Shown: positions 7,258-17,060, counted from the first letter of the stretch. The stretch: DNA of 64,000 bases from Pedobacter steynii (GCF_001721645.1 NZ_CP017141.1:2914001-2978000); one strand, 5' to 3'. Program-made: numbers and translations. The notes: generated from the sequence alone by a model not told the origin.

Positions 7258-9075
7258 TTAATTGCTACCCTTTTCTATGGCCCTGTAAATGGCGTCCTGA
7301 ATTCTTGGACGGATCTTCATGTTGCCTAATTTCTCTGATACTGAAGGGGTTACCCTGTTTGATAAGAAGACGTAAACGAGTCCTTTTGCAGGGTCTACCC
7401 ACACGCATGTCCCGGTATATCCGGTATGTCCATAAGTTTGTGGAGAAGCCAGTTCAGAAGGATATTTCTTGCTGGCATCCGGATCCCAGCGGTCAAAGCC
7501 TAAGCCTCTCCGGCTGATGTCAGATTGCTTTTGCGTAAACATATCTACGGTCTGCGACTGGAAGTAGCGTGTGCCTCCATAAGTACCTTTGTTGAGTAGC
7601 ATCTGATAAATGATGGCCACATCATTTGCGCTGGCAAATAAGCCGGCATGTCCGGAAACACCTCCTGCCAATGCAGCGCCCTGATCATGGACATAACCTT
7701 CCAGTAAGGTCTTTCTGAAATAAGTATCCTGCTCTGTAGGTACGATCTGATCTTTCGTAAACCGGTTACGTGGCAGGAATCCTGCGGTTTGCATCCCAAG
7801 TGGTTTATAAAAGTTTTCCCATACATAAGCATCCAGCGGGATGCCGCTCAGGCGCTCGGAGATTTCTTTCATCACATACATGCTGATGTCACTGTATACG
7901 TATTTCCCGCGGGTTTGAATCGGGGAGTTCAGCATCTTTGGCCACATGAAGTCTTTAAAAAATCCCTTTTTGATATAGTAGAAGTCAGCTACCTTGGTAG
8001 GGTAAGCGGCACTGGAATCTCTGCTATAATCTCCGGTTTTTATGAAATTATGGAAGGGAATGTAGGGAATAAAACCTGCCTGGTGTAACATCACCTCGCG
8101 AACTTTAATGTTGTTCATTGGGGATAGTCTTGCTTTAGGGATGTAAGCACCGATATTGGTATCCAGGTTTAGCTTATGTTCTTCATACAGACGCATCACT
8201 GTAGGTGTGGTGGCGGTAGTTTTTGTTAAAGAGGCCAGGTCGAAAATATCTGTTACTTTTTCCGTAAGACCATTGTTGTAAGTGTGGTTGCCATAAGCTT
8301 TGTTGAAGATTACTTTCCCGTCTTTGGCTACTAAGACGACGATCCCGGGAGCTGCCTGGGCGCGGATGGCTTCATTGGCAATGTTATCGATTTCCTTCAG
8401 GTTGTCGGAATTGACAGCTGCATCTTCCGGCAGGGTATATTTTAAGCGGGTAGGACTGGTTACGGAACCTGATCCGCTAAGGTACTTGGGAGAATAATTG
8501 GCGCTTAGTTTTTTGCTGGTGCCGATTCCTCCAAAGATCATTTGAGGAACGGTGATGGCCGCTTCGTCGTTGTTCTGGTTGGACCAGATCAGGGGAGCGT
8601 TAAGTCCATCAAAGGCGAGCAGACTTCCGGTTTCGCCGAAAAGGGAGATGATCATTTTTTTGCTTTTTGCCAGGCTGTTGATGAAGCCCATATTTCTGGG
8701 GTCATTTACGGCTGAAACAGGTAGGGAAATGATCACGAGGTTAAAATATTTAAGGTCGTCTTCCAGGTCGTTTAATGTAGTTGAGCTCAGGTACTGATCG
8801 GAAGAGAAGCTGCTTACTTTTGTGTACTTGTTGAGCAGGCTGTCAAATGTGCTGTGAAAGGCAAAGCCAAGACTTACCGAGGCAATGTTCTTTTTGTCGA
8901 GGTCAACCAGGGGAATGGTGTTGTCCTGATTATTCAGCAGGACCGTATTGCTGCTGATGGTATGGAGAAGAGAGAGCCGTTGTTGGTTTTGCTGGTGATC
9001 CTGTGCGCAGGCGTTGAAGGTGAACAGGGCAATGAAACTGATGGTGATGATTCCGGCAAAGTTATTTTTTCTCAT
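7258..9075 (-). CDS. Serine hydrolase (class C beta-lactamase family) with an N-terminal GH3-C remnant
   Basis: A 605-residue lipoprotein. ATG 9075 is chosen because GGAG lies 9 nt before it and the signal peptide (TFNACAQD) follows directly. Residues 30-205 resemble the C-terminal domain of family 3 glycoside hydrolases (NTVLLNNQDNTIPL, then IASVSLG). Residues 225-600 are a class C beta-lactamase/PBP fold with SLTK (SxxK), YSD in place of YxN, and YGHTG (K/HTG). Bacteroidota usually carry this as a fusion of about 1000 residues with a GH3 catalytic barrel in front; that barrel is missing. The start overlaps the upstream amidohydrolase stop by 14 bp, so the two are translationally linked. A role in cell-wall turnover is likely but unproven. 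Confidence 0.8.
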   Translation of the reverse strand: MRKNNFAGIITISFIALFTFNACAQDHQQNQQRLSLLHTISSNTVLLNNQDNTIPLVDLDKKNIASVSLGFAFHSTFDSLLNKYTKVSSFSSDQYLSSTTLNDLEDDLKYFNLVIISLPVSAVNDPRNMGFINSLAKSKKMIISLFGETGSLLAFDGLNAPLIWSNQNNDEAAITVPQMIFGGIGTSKKLSANYSPKYLSGSGSVTSPTRLKYTLPEDAAVNSDNLKEIDNIANEAIRAQAAPGIVVLVAKDGKVIFNKAYGNHTYNNGLTEKVTDIFDLASLTKTTATTPTVMRLYEEHKLNLDTNIGAYIPKARLSPMNNIKVREVMLHQAGFIPYIPFHNFIKTGDYSRDSSAAYPTKVADFYYIKKGFFKDFMWPKMLNSPIQTRGKYVYSDISMYVMKEISERLSGIPLDAYVWENFYKPLGMQTAGFLPRNRFTKDQIVPTEQDTYFRKTLLEGYVHDQGAALAGGVSGHAGLFASANDVAIIYQMLLNKGTYGGTRYFQSQTVDMFTQKQSDISRRGLGFDRWDPDASKKYPSELASPQTYGHTGYTGTCVWVDPAKGLVYVFLSNRVTPSVSEKLGNMKIRPRIQDAIYRAIEKGSN

Positions 9076-10696
9076 ATACTTTTTCTCCATTAACATAGGT
9101 TTTTAATACTTGTGTGTTTAATATTTTTGAGGGATCACTATTCATCAGATCCTGGTCGAGAATGATGAAATCGGCGAATTTTCCCTTTTCCAGACTTCCT
9201 TTTTCTTTTTCTTCAAAGTTTGCTTTAGCGGCCCATATGGTCATTCCCCTGAGCGCTTCTTCTCTGCTCAGTGCGTTTTCCATTTGGAAACCTCCTGTTG
9301 GAAAGTTCTTCGCATCTTTTCTCATCGTCGCGGCATAAAAAGTAAAAATCGGGTTAATGTCTTCTACCGGAAAATCGGTGCCTAAAGGTAACCAACCATT
9401 TTGCTGCATCAATTGTTTGTAGGCATATGCACCTTTTAGGCGTTCCTTACCCAGGCGGTCGCCAGCCCAGTACATATCTGAGGTAGCATGGGTAGGTTGA
9501 ACGGAAGGGACAACGTTTGCATTGCCAAATAGCCCGAAATCTTCGGGAGCGACGACCTGTGCATGCTCTATCCGCCAGCGTTTATCATTTTTCCCGCCAA
9601 GTACTTTATTGTAAATTTTCAGTATGCTTCGGTTGGCAGAATCACCAATGGCATGGGTGCACATCTGGAAATTGTGTTTGGCAATCTTTTCTGCAACCTC
9701 TTCGAAATGTTTAGGATTGCTGAGCATAAAACCTGTCTTATCAGGCATATCATGGTAAGGGTGTAGTAAGCACGCCCCTCTGGAGCCTAAAGCACCGTCA
9801 GCATATACTTTAAAAGCACGCACATTTAGCCGTTCGGTCTTAATGGCCCCACGACTGAATAAGTAAGTATAATTGGGTTCGCTATCTGACAACATCAAGT
9901 ATAAACGCATTTTTAAGCTTTTTGATGTGTGGAGCTTTTCTATTAAGCTGATCAGACTGGCATCTACACCGCAGTCGTCAATGGTGGTAAGTCCGGCGGC
10001 AAAACATTTTTCCTGTGCATCCAATAGTATTTTTTCTGCCTGTGAGGCTGTTGATGGTGGGATTTTGCTGTTTACAAGGTCTACTGCATTGTCGATCAGC
10101 AAGCCGGTCAGTTTCCCATTATTTTCTACAATTTCTCCACCCGTAAGTGCATAACTTTTGGTGATACCCGCGGTGGTTAGGGCTTTTTGGTTGGCTATTG
10201 CGGCATGGCCGTCGATTCTGGTAAGCAAAACAGGACGGTCAGGGAAGAGCAGGTCCAGTTGTTCTTTGTCTGGGAATTGTTTGTCACTCCAGTCGTTCTG
10301 ATCCCAGCCTCTGCCGGTCAGCCATCCTTCCGGATGAGTTTTTGCAAATTCAGTTAAACGGCTGGTGACTTCCTTCCAGCTATTTGTTCCTCTTAGATCG
10401 GCAGTTTGAAGGCTCTCCCCGTAGCCAAAGAAATGGGCGTGGGCATCAATAAATCCCGGGTATACCGTTTTTCCGGCAGCATCCACTTCTTCTGTTGCGC
10501 TGAATTGTTTTTTGATTTCAGCGCTGCTCCCTACTCCGATGATCTTGCCGTCTTTGACTGCAAAGGCTTCTGCAGTGTCAAATTTATCGTTTACGGTGTA
10601 AACCTTGCCATTATATACAATTAAATCGGCGTTTTGGGCGTTGCAGCTACAGAAAAGTAAGCTGCCAATTGCCAGGCTTGCTAAGAGGTTTTTCAT
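9062..10696 (-). CDS. YtcJ-like amidohydrolase lipoprotein
   Basis: A 544-residue metal-dependent hydrolase. The signal ends in a lipobox (LLFCSC, then NAQ). The N-terminal composite beta-sandwich starts at NADLIVYNGKVYTV. The metal-binding HxH is in GFIDAHAHFFGYG near residue 85. The catalytic core includes DGALGSRGACLL near 302, THAIGDSANRSIL near 346 and GTDFPVEDINP near 443. The family covers N-acyl and cyclic amide hydrolases of diverse specificity, so the substrate is open. It is the first gene of a two-gene minus-strand operon with the serine hydrolase. Confidence 0.85.
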   Translation of the reverse strand: MKNLLASLAIGSLLFCSCNAQNADLIVYNGKVYTVNDKFDTAEAFAVKDGKIIGVGSSAEIKKQFSATEEVDAAGKTVYPGFIDAHAHFFGYGESLQTADLRGTNSWKEVTSRLTEFAKTHPEGWLTGRGWDQNDWSDKQFPDKEQLDLLFPDRPVLLTRIDGHAAIANQKALTTAGITKSYALTGGEIVENNGKLTGLLIDNAVDLVNSKIPPSTASQAEKILLDAQEKCFAAGLTTIDDCGVDASLISLIEKLHTSKSLKMRLYLMLSDSEPNYTYLFSRGAIKTERLNVRAFKVYADGALGSRGACLLHPYHDMPDKTGFMLSNPKHFEEVAEKIAKHNFQMCTHAIGDSANRSILKIYNKVLGGKNDKRWRIEHAQVVAPEDFGLFGNANVVPSVQPTHATSDMYWAGDRLGKERLKGAYAYKQLMQQNGWLPLGTDFPVEDINPIFTFYAATMRKDAKNFPTGGFQMENALSREEALRGMTIWAAKANFEEKEKGSLEKGKFADFIILDQDLMNSDPSKILNTQVLKTYVNGEKVYEKK

Positions 10697-10725
10697 GAGT
10701 GTCTGTTTTTTAGCTGATAAGAAGC

Positions 10726-10780
10726 GATCATGATCTTAATTTCATTGGATGATCTATGAGATCATGTTGGTTTCATGAGT
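10726..10780. promoter_or_regulatory. GATC-rich palindromes upstream of the amidohydrolase operon
   Basis: GATCATGATC (10726-10735) and ATGATCT-ATG-AGATCAT (10749-10765) are both perfect inverted repeats. TTTCATGAGT occurs at 10771-10780 and again at 10691-10700 over the start codon. The cluster is 30-85 bp upstream of the minus-strand gene, so it could be an operator region. This is inference only. Confidence 0.35.
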
Positions 10781-10918
10781 TAAAGATAGTGTGAAAATTC
10801 TGTCTGATTCTATCAAGAAACAATATATTTCCATGAAAAAGACAAATTATATACAAATGAAAAACAAGGATTGAGGCTTATTTTCCTTAAATTAGCCACC
10901 TTTACCAGCGAGAAATAA

Positions 10919-12778
10919 ATGTCAGATATAATACAACTTTTACCGGATAGTGTTGCCAACCAGATCGCGGCCGGAGAGGTGGTGCAACGCCCGGCATCAG
11001 CCGTGAAAGAGCTTTTGGAGAATGCGATAGATGCAGGTGCAAACAAGATACAGTTAATTCTAAAAGACGGTGGCAAGGCATTGATCCAGGTCATCGATAA
11101 TGGCTGTGGGATGAGTGTTACAGATGCGCGTATGTGCTTTGAACGTCATGCTACCTCTAAAGTCCGAAAAGCGGAAGACCTGTTTGCCATTCGTACAATG
11201 GGATTCAGAGGGGAGGCGATGGCTTCCATTGCTGCCATTTCCCAGATAGAAATGAAAACCCGCAGACATGAGGATGAGCTGGGTACTATGGTTGAGATCG
11301 AAGGTTCTGTTTTTATCAATCAGGAACCCGTGGCCACTGCTGAAGGAACAAGTATCAGCATCAAAAATCTTTTTTATAATACTCCGGCAAGAAGAAATTT
11401 TCTGAAAAGTAATCCCGCAGAAATGCGTCATGTACTGGAGGAATTTCAAAGGGTTTCACTAGCGAACCCTGCAATTGCTTTTAGTCTGCACCATGATGGC
11501 GTGGAAATCTTCCGTTTGCCTTCTTCCGTTCTGAAACAACGAATTGTCCATTTATTTGGAAATAATTATAACCAGCGATTGATTCCTGTAGAGGAAGAAA
11601 CAAGTATCATCAATCTGAAAGGATTTATTGGAAAACCTGAGTTTGCCAAGAAAACGAGGGGAGAGCAATTCTTCTTCGTGAACAACCGTTATATCAGAGA
11701 TACTTACCTGAATCATGCAGTAAATAAAGCTTATGAAGATTTGCTGCCCGACGATAACTTTCCGTTGTATGTTTTGTTCATTGACATCGACCCTGCGAAA
11801 ATCGATGTGAATGTACATCCTACAAAAACGGAAATTAAGTACCTGGATGAGAAGTCTATCTACGCCATTCTTCATTCAGCGGTTAAAAGATCAATCGGAA
11901 GGTTTAATATCAGCCCGACTATAGATTTTGATCAGGAAACCGGGTTTAGCGGAATGATTACCCATAAAGCTCCTGAAGAGATTGTGCCGCCGAGCATTAG
12001 TTTTAATCCGGATTTCAATCCTTTCAAAGAGTCGCAGCCAAGTAAGGAGCCTACTGTGTTTTCCAGAAGCGGGGGAGCAGGAAGCAGTATCTCTCCAAGT
12101 ACAAAAAACTGGGGTTCTTTGTACGAAATTGCCAACCACAGTCAGGCGGAACAGACTGCAATTGACTTGCCGGGGACATCATTACCTGATGACTCACTGG
12201 AGCCGGTACAGAAACAACTGATGCAATTGCATAACCGTTATATTATCTCTCAGATTAAATCAGGATTGATGCTGATTGATCAGCAGGCCGCACACGAGCG
12301 TATTCTTTATGAACGCTTTAGTAAAAACCTGGAAGATCGGAAAGGGGCCTCTCAACAAAGTCTCTTCCCGCAAACGGTGACCTTAAGCCCGAACGATTAT
12401 GAGCTGGCAAAAAGCTTACTGGAAGATATAAAAAGTTTAGGCTTTGAAGTAAGAGAGTTTGGTAAAAACACGTTAATCATTGAGGGGATTCCGGTAGATT
12501 TAGGGAGTAACAATGTAAATGAAACGCAGCTGTTTGAACACCTGATTGAGGGTTTTAAAAACTCGCAGCAGGAACTGAAACTGGATAGGAGAGATGCGCT
12601 GGCCAAAAGTATGGCCAGAAACAGTGCCATTAAGAGTGGAACTGCACTTGGACAACAGGAAATGAATATGCTGATAGAGCAATTATTTGCCTGCCAAACA
12701 CCTAACTTTAGCATTAGTGGCAAGCCGGTGATTCAAACCATTGGTCTGACAGAATTGGATAAGAAATTTGATAAATAG
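10919..12778 (+). CDS. mutL: DNA mismatch repair protein MutL
   Basis: A 619-residue MutL. The GHKL ATPase half is complete: ELLENAIDAGANKI near residue 35, DNGCGM near 61, GFRGEAMASI near 100 and TSISIKNLFYNTPARR near 146. A proline/serine-rich linker spans about 355-430. The C-terminal dimerisation domain has DQQAAHERILYE at 454-465, where nicking MutL proteins have DQHA(x)2E(x)4E. The zinc-site signature CPHGRP near the end is replaced by a SISGKPV segment. Endonuclease activity is therefore doubtful. The gene leads a run with two rhomboid genes and an EEP gene. Confidence 0.95.
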   Translation: MSDIIQLLPDSVANQIAAGEVVQRPASAVKELLENAIDAGANKIQLILKDGGKALIQVIDNGCGMSVTDARMCFERHATSKVRKAEDLFAIRTMGFRGEAMASIAAISQIEMKTRRHEDELGTMVEIEGSVFINQEPVATAEGTSISIKNLFYNTPARRNFLKSNPAEMRHVLEEFQRVSLANPAIAFSLHHDGVEIFRLPSSVLKQRIVHLFGNNYNQRLIPVEEETSIINLKGFIGKPEFAKKTRGEQFFFVNNRYIRDTYLNHAVNKAYEDLLPDDNFPLYVLFIDIDPAKIDVNVHPTKTEIKYLDEKSIYAILHSAVKRSIGRFNISPTIDFDQETGFSGMITHKAPEEIVPPSISFNPDFNPFKESQPSKEPTVFSRSGGAGSSISPSTKNWGSLYEIANHSQAEQTAIDLPGTSLPDDSLEPVQKQLMQLHNRYIISQIKSGLMLIDQQAAHERILYERFSKNLEDRKGASQQSLFPQTVTLSPNDYELAKSLLEDIKSLGFEVREFGKNTLIIEGIPVDLGSNNVNETQLFEHLIEGFKNSQQELKLDRRDALAKSMARNSAIKSGTALGQQEMNMLIEQLFACQTPNFSISGKPVIQTIGLTELDKKFDK

Positions 12779-12783
12779 ACAAG

Positions 12784-13536
12784 ATGAATAACATTCATAT
12801 TCCACCGGTAGTTAAAAACCTGCTCATTATTAATGTGCTTTTTTTTGCTGCTAAATATTTTTTGGGTACATCCGGAATGGACTTAGGTCGCATGTTGGGT
12901 GTTTATTATTTTGATTCACCCTACTTCAGGGTATGGCAGCTGATTACCTATATGTTTATGCACGGTGATCTCGGACATATCTTCTTTAACATGTTTGCCT
13001 TATTTATGTTTGGAGGTGTTCTGGAAAGCAGGTGGGGTGCGAAACGTTTTATTAACTTTTACCTGATTACAGGCCTGGGTGCAGTGGCACTCCAAATGGG
13101 GGTACAAGCTTATGAAGTTTATCAAATTACAGGATCGGCTATTAACAATCCTGTAACGGTAGATCTTGGAGCAACTATGGGAGCTAATATGGATGCAATA
13201 GCGATACCCGGAATATCAGATATGGGAAAACAGACCCTGATCGGAATCTATGGCTTCCCTATGGTAGGTGCTTCCGGCGCGATCTTCGGATTACTGGTTG
13301 CTTTTGGAATGCTGTATCCCAATACGGAAATGTACATCATGTTCATTCCTATTCCGGTGAAGGCGAAGTATATTATCCCGGTGTATATTCTGGTGGAGCT
13401 TTCTTTAGGAGTTGCCCGTGTTCCGGGGGATTCTATAGCCCATTACGCCCACCTTGGCGGTGCACTGTTAGGTTTTATACTGGTTAAATTATGGAAAGAC
13501 AAGGATAACAACAGATTTTATAAGTATTATGAATAA
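12784..13536 (+). CDS. Rhomboid family intramembrane serine protease (first of two)
   Basis: A 250-residue polytopic membrane protein. Catalytic elements are present: FMHGDLGHIFFN near residue 59 with the conserved His and Asn of TM2, GASG with nucleophile Ser164, and AHLGG with His223. A loop of about 40 residues after TM3 (near 120-150) is longer than in GlpG. The start is 5 bp after the mutL stop, and the 3' end overlaps the second rhomboid gene by 8 bp. It should cleave transmembrane substrates in the inner membrane; none is known. Confidence 0.9.
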   Translation: MNNIHIPPVVKNLLIINVLFFAAKYFLGTSGMDLGRMLGVYYFDSPYFRVWQLITYMFMHGDLGHIFFNMFALFMFGGVLESRWGAKRFINFYLITGLGAVALQMGVQAYEVYQITGSAINNPVTVDLGATMGANMDAIAIPGISDMGKQTLIGIYGFPMVGASGAIFGLLVAFGMLYPNTEMYIMFIPIPVKAKYIIPVYILVELSLGVARVPGDSIAHYAHLGGALLGFILVKLWKDKDNNRFYKYYE

Positions 13537-14389
13537 GAATCTTTTTGAAGACCTGAAGTATAAGGTATTTCAGTCAGGAAACCCTTTGTTTTTTTATATC
13601 GGAATCAATGTGCTGCTGTTTGTGGTCGTTGCACTCTTGGGTATTCCTTTTTTCTTGTCAGGAACAGGAACGGTCGACTTTTCCCTCCTCATCAGAGAAT
13701 ACGCAGGTTATCCGGCATCCATTGCTAAATTACCGACGAGGTTCTACACGGTAATCACTTACCAGTTCTTCCACGATGGATTATTACACCTGCTCTTCAA
13801 TATGCTTTGGCTGTTCTGGATGGGGAAAATTTTTCTGGATTTCCTGAAACCAAGACAGTTTCATTTCGTATACCTTGCAGGAGGTGTTGCAGGGGCTTTA
13901 ATGTATACCCTCGCTTACAATATTTTTCCGGTTTTTTCCGGTAGTCTGCCGGAGGCTACCGTGATCGGCTCTTCTGCTGCGGTCATGTCAGTCATTGTGG
14001 CTACGGCTACATTGGTTCCTGATTATAGCATCCGACTGCTTTTTCTTGGAGATGTAAAGTTAAAATACCTGGCCATAGGTTATATTGCGCTGGACCTGAT
14101 CGGAATTGCCTCTGCTAATGCCGGAGGAAGTTTTACGCATATTGGTGGTGCAGTAATGGGATTTGCTTATATTAAACTGTTGCAAAATGGAAGAGACTGG
14201 AGCAGTCTGTTTAAAAGAAAACCTAAATTAAAAGTGGTCAGAAACGACCAGGCAAAGTCTTCCGGTAATAAAACAAATGCGGTCAATCAACAGGAAATAG
14301 ATGCCATCTTAGATAAGATTTCTAAAACCGGATACGACAAATTAAGCAGAGAAGAAAAGGAGACTTTATTTAAGGCAAGTAAACATTAA
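13529..14389 (+). CDS. Rhomboid family intramembrane serine protease (second) with cytosolic C-terminal helix domain
   Basis: A 286-residue protein with six predicted membrane segments. FFHDGLLHLLFN near residue 82 matches the TM2 motif, GSSA contains candidate nucleophile Ser149 (the usual GxSG ends in Ala here), and THIGG contains His204. Residues 225-286 form a soluble tail ending in a DAILDKISKTGYDKLSREEKETL-like helical segment that recurs on Bacteroidota rhomboids. It overlaps the previous gene by 8 bp and shares TAATG with the next, so all are translationally coupled. The paired rhomboids may act together, or the second may be a modified version. Confidence 0.88.
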   Translation: MNKNLFEDLKYKVFQSGNPLFFYIGINVLLFVVVALLGIPFFLSGTGTVDFSLLIREYAGYPASIAKLPTRFYTVITYQFFHDGLLHLLFNMLWLFWMGKIFLDFLKPRQFHFVYLAGGVAGALMYTLAYNIFPVFSGSLPEATVIGSSAAVMSVIVATATLVPDYSIRLLFLGDVKLKYLAIGYIALDLIGIASANAGGSFTHIGGAVMGFAYIKLLQNGRDWSSLFKRKPKLKVVRNDQAKSSGNKTNAVNQQEIDAILDKISKTGYDKLSREEKETLFKASKH

Positions 14390-15501
14390 TGAAGAAATCT
14401 AAACCGACATTTATCGATAAACTGGTTCGTTTCCTCGCGGTTGTTCTGGCGCTGGCCCTGCTATTGGGCTTTATGGCAGGTAGATTCGATCCCAGAAACT
14501 ATCAGTTGATTGCTTTCTTTGGTTTGGCCTATCCATTCATTTTGCTGCTGAATATGTTTATGGTGATCTGGTGGTGCATCCGTAAGCGATGGGTTTTTGC
14601 CCTGTCTACAATTATTTTAATTTTAGTAGGCTGGCAGGCACTCACAGCTACCGTTGGCATTTCGGGAGAAGCGGGAAAAGGACCTAAATCTAATCCTGAG
14701 GCTTTTCGCATGATGACGTATAACGTGCATAGTTTTAAGCCTTATGGATTGGAAAATATAGAATCTGTAAAACAACAGATGCTGGAGCTGATTGGAAAAG
14801 AAAATCCGGATGTCATCTGTTTTCAGGAATATTTTACGCGTAGAAAGGGATCTTTTGATATTACGGATAGCCTGAAACGAATCCTGAATACGGATTACTT
14901 TTATTTCGTTCCCTCAAGTGAGAATAACTATGAAGCAACGGGCCTGGCCATCTTTTCCAGATACCCGATCAAAAATAAAGGAACGATTGCTTTCGGGCCG
15001 AATTTTGGTGGCAATGCCTCCATCTATATCGATGTGGAAGTGAATAAAAAGAAATTAAGGGTATATAATCTGCACTTGCAATCTATCTCTTTTGATAAAC
15101 AGGATTATAGCTATATTGATAAAGTAGCAAAGAAGATGGATGCAGAAATTAAGCCTTCCAAACGTATTCTGAGCTTATTGAGGAATGCTTTTCTAAAGCG
15201 AAGCGAACAGGTCGATATTATGAAGGAGCATATGGCAAAATGCCAGAGTTCATTCCTGATTGCAGGCGACTTTAATGATACGCCGGCATCTTATGCAGTT
15301 ACCCAGTTAACAAAATCATTAAACAACACTTTTCAGGAACAAGGTACTGGATTGGGAAGGACCTATAACGGTAAATTTCCTAATTTCCAGATCGATTATA
15401 TTGCCACTACAAAAGACATCAAGGTGATGAACCATCTGGTGATCCCGGCTAAATTGTCAGACCACTTTCCTGTTCGCAGCGATTTGATATTAAACCCCTA
15501 A
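14389..15501 (+). CDS. Endonuclease/exonuclease/phosphatase family membrane protein
   Basis: A 370-residue protein. Three hydrophobic segments (about residues 12-28, 35-60 and 66-85) anchor it in the inner membrane. An EEP domain follows: TYNVHSF near 107, VICFQEYF near 144, GDFNDTP near 301, and a terminal SDHFPV near 360, holding the metal-binding and catalytic residues. The domain faces outward or inward depending on topology, which cannot be settled here. The nuclease or phosphodiesterase substrate is unknown. It closes the mutL-rhomboid run with a one-base start/stop overlap. Confidence 0.85.
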   Translation: MKKSKPTFIDKLVRFLAVVLALALLLGFMAGRFDPRNYQLIAFFGLAYPFILLLNMFMVIWWCIRKRWVFALSTIILILVGWQALTATVGISGEAGKGPKSNPEAFRMMTYNVHSFKPYGLENIESVKQQMLELIGKENPDVICFQEYFTRRKGSFDITDSLKRILNTDYFYFVPSSENNYEATGLAIFSRYPIKNKGTIAFGPNFGGNASIYIDVEVNKKKLRVYNLHLQSISFDKQDYSYIDKVAKKMDAEIKPSKRILSLLRNAFLKRSEQVDIMKEHMAKCQSSFLIAGDFNDTPASYAVTQLTKSLNNTFQEQGTGLGRTYNGKFPNFQIDYIATTKDIKVMNHLVIPAKLSDHFPVRSDLILNP

Positions 15502-15515
15502 AATTTTTACCTTTG
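15483..15515 (+). promoter_or_regulatory. Bacteroidota-type promoter of cysS, probably leaderless
   Basis: TTTG at 15483-15486, a 21-nt spacer, and TACCTTTG at 15508-15515 match the -33/-7 consensus of Bacteroidota sigma factors exactly. Only CAAA separates the -7 box from the ATG at 15520, so transcription should start at or next to the start codon. Confidence 0.7.
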
Positions 15516-15519
15516 CAAA

Positions 15520-16980
15520 ATGGATACAGGTCTACAGCTCTACAATACCCTTACGCGTAAAAAAGAAATTTTTGAACCCCTGAACGCACCTCATGTAGGT
15601 ATGTACGTTTGCGGGCCTACTGTTTACAGTGACGTTCATTTAGGGAATTGTCGTACTTTCATTTCATTTGATCTGATCTTCAGGTATTTAAAATATAGCG
15701 GATATAAAGTGCGTTATGTGCGGAACATTACTGATGCTGGCCATCTGGAAGGAGATCGTGATGAAGGTGATGACAAGTTTGCAAAAAGAGCAAAACTGGA
15801 GCAACTGGAACCTATGGAAATCGTACAGAAATATACGCTTGGATTTCACGATGTCTTAAGGATGTTTAATACCTTGCCTCCAAGCATTGAACCTACTGCT
15901 ACAGGTCATATTATTGAACAGATTGAGATGATCAAAGAGATCATCAGCAATGGATATGCTTATGAGGCAAATGGTACGGTTTATTTTGACGTAGAGAAAT
16001 ATAGTCAGGAATATAATTATACCATCCTGACCAACAGAAACCTGGAAGATATGCTGGCCAATACCAGGGAACTGGGTGGACAGGATGAAAAGCGCGGGCG
16101 ACTGGATTTTGCACTTTGGATTAAAGCAAAGCCAGAAACACTGATGCGCTGGGCTTCTCCATGGGGAGAAGGTTTCCCGGGATGGCATATTGAATGTTCT
16201 GCGATGAGTGCAAAATATCTTGGTGAAGAGTTCGATATTCATGGAGGAGGAATGGACCTTGCTGCAACGCACCATACCAATGAAATTGCACAGTCAGAAG
16301 CTTGTAACCATAAACAGCCAGCTAAATACTGGATGCATACCAATATGCTGACTGTAAATGGGACAAGAATGTCTAAAACTTTAGGAAATGGCTTCCTTCC
16401 GGAGCAATTATTCAAGGGAGAACATGTATTGCTGGAAAAAGGCTTTAGCCCGATGACGGTTAAGTTCTTTATGCTTCAGGCACATTACCGCAGTACTCTT
16501 GATTTCTCGAATGAAGCATTGGATGCCTCAGAAAAAGGTTTCAGAAGGTTGATGAATGCGATCAGCTTACTGGATAAATTGAATCCTTCGGCAAACAGTG
16601 ATTTTGAGATTGGCCCGATCAGGGACAATTGTGTGAAAGCAATGAATGATGATTTCAATAGTCCGGTAGTGATTGCAGAACTGTTCGAAGCAGTACGCAT
16701 CATCAATACGGTGTATGATGGTAAAGGAAGTATTTCTGCCATCGAACTGGATAACCTGAAAAAGCTGATGAAGGATTTTGTGTTTGATATTTTTGGCCTT
16801 AAGGATGAAGAGAGTTCAAACCTGGAACTGAATTCAGTATTAGACATGGTGATCGAACTGAGAAAGACAGCTAAAGAGAATAAGGACTATGCTACATCTG
16901 ATAAAATCCGCCTGGGGCTCCAGAGTATGGGTATTCAGTTGAAGGATAGTAAAGAAGGCACAACCTGGAATAAAGCTTAA
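15520..16980 (+). CDS. cysS: Cysteinyl-tRNA synthetase
   Basis: Charges tRNA-Cys. The 486-residue protein has the zinc-binding [17 protein letters not shown] region at about 30-47, including the HIGH-type [13 protein letters not shown] near 225 and [11 protein letters not shown] near 248 are the other zinc and active-site blocks. The KMSKS loop is RMSKT near 286. The C-terminal DALR-like helical domain is complete. The gene has its own promoter and no visible Shine-Dalgarno sequence, consistent with a leaderless mRNA. Confidence 0.97.
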   Translation: MDTGLQLYNTLTRKKEIFEPLNAPHVGMYVCGPTVYSDVHLGNCRTFISFDLIFRYLKYSGYKVRYVRNITDAGHLEGDRDEGDDKFAKRAKLEQLEPMEIVQKYTLGFHDVLRMFNTLPPSIEPTATGHIIEQIEMIKEIISNGYAYEANGTVYFDVEKYSQEYNYTILTNRNLEDMLANTRELGGQDEKRGRLDFALWIKAKPETLMRWASPWGEGFPGWHIECSAMSAKYLGEEFDIHGGGMDLAATHHTNEIAQSEACNHKQPAKYWMHTNMLTVNGTRMSKTLGNGFLPEQLFKGEHVLLEKGFSPMTVKFFMLQAHYRSTLDFSNEALDASEKGFRRLMNAISLLDKLNPSANSDFEIGPIRDNCVKAMNDDFNSPVVIAELFEAVRIINTVYDGKGSISAIELDNLKKLMKDFVFDIFGLKDEESSNLELNSVLDMVIELRKTAKENKDYATSDKIRLGLQSMGIQLKDSKEGTTWNKA

Positions 16981-17060
16981 GATTGTTTAATTGTTAATTA
17001 CTTTTAAAAAATCAAGATCTACACAACCCTTATATTCGTACCCAAACTATACTTAAAATT

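Noticed and set aside
11060..11449. Antisense frames of 100-130 codons opposite mutL
   Set aside because: No start signal and no recognisable protein; they mirror the codon pattern of mutL.
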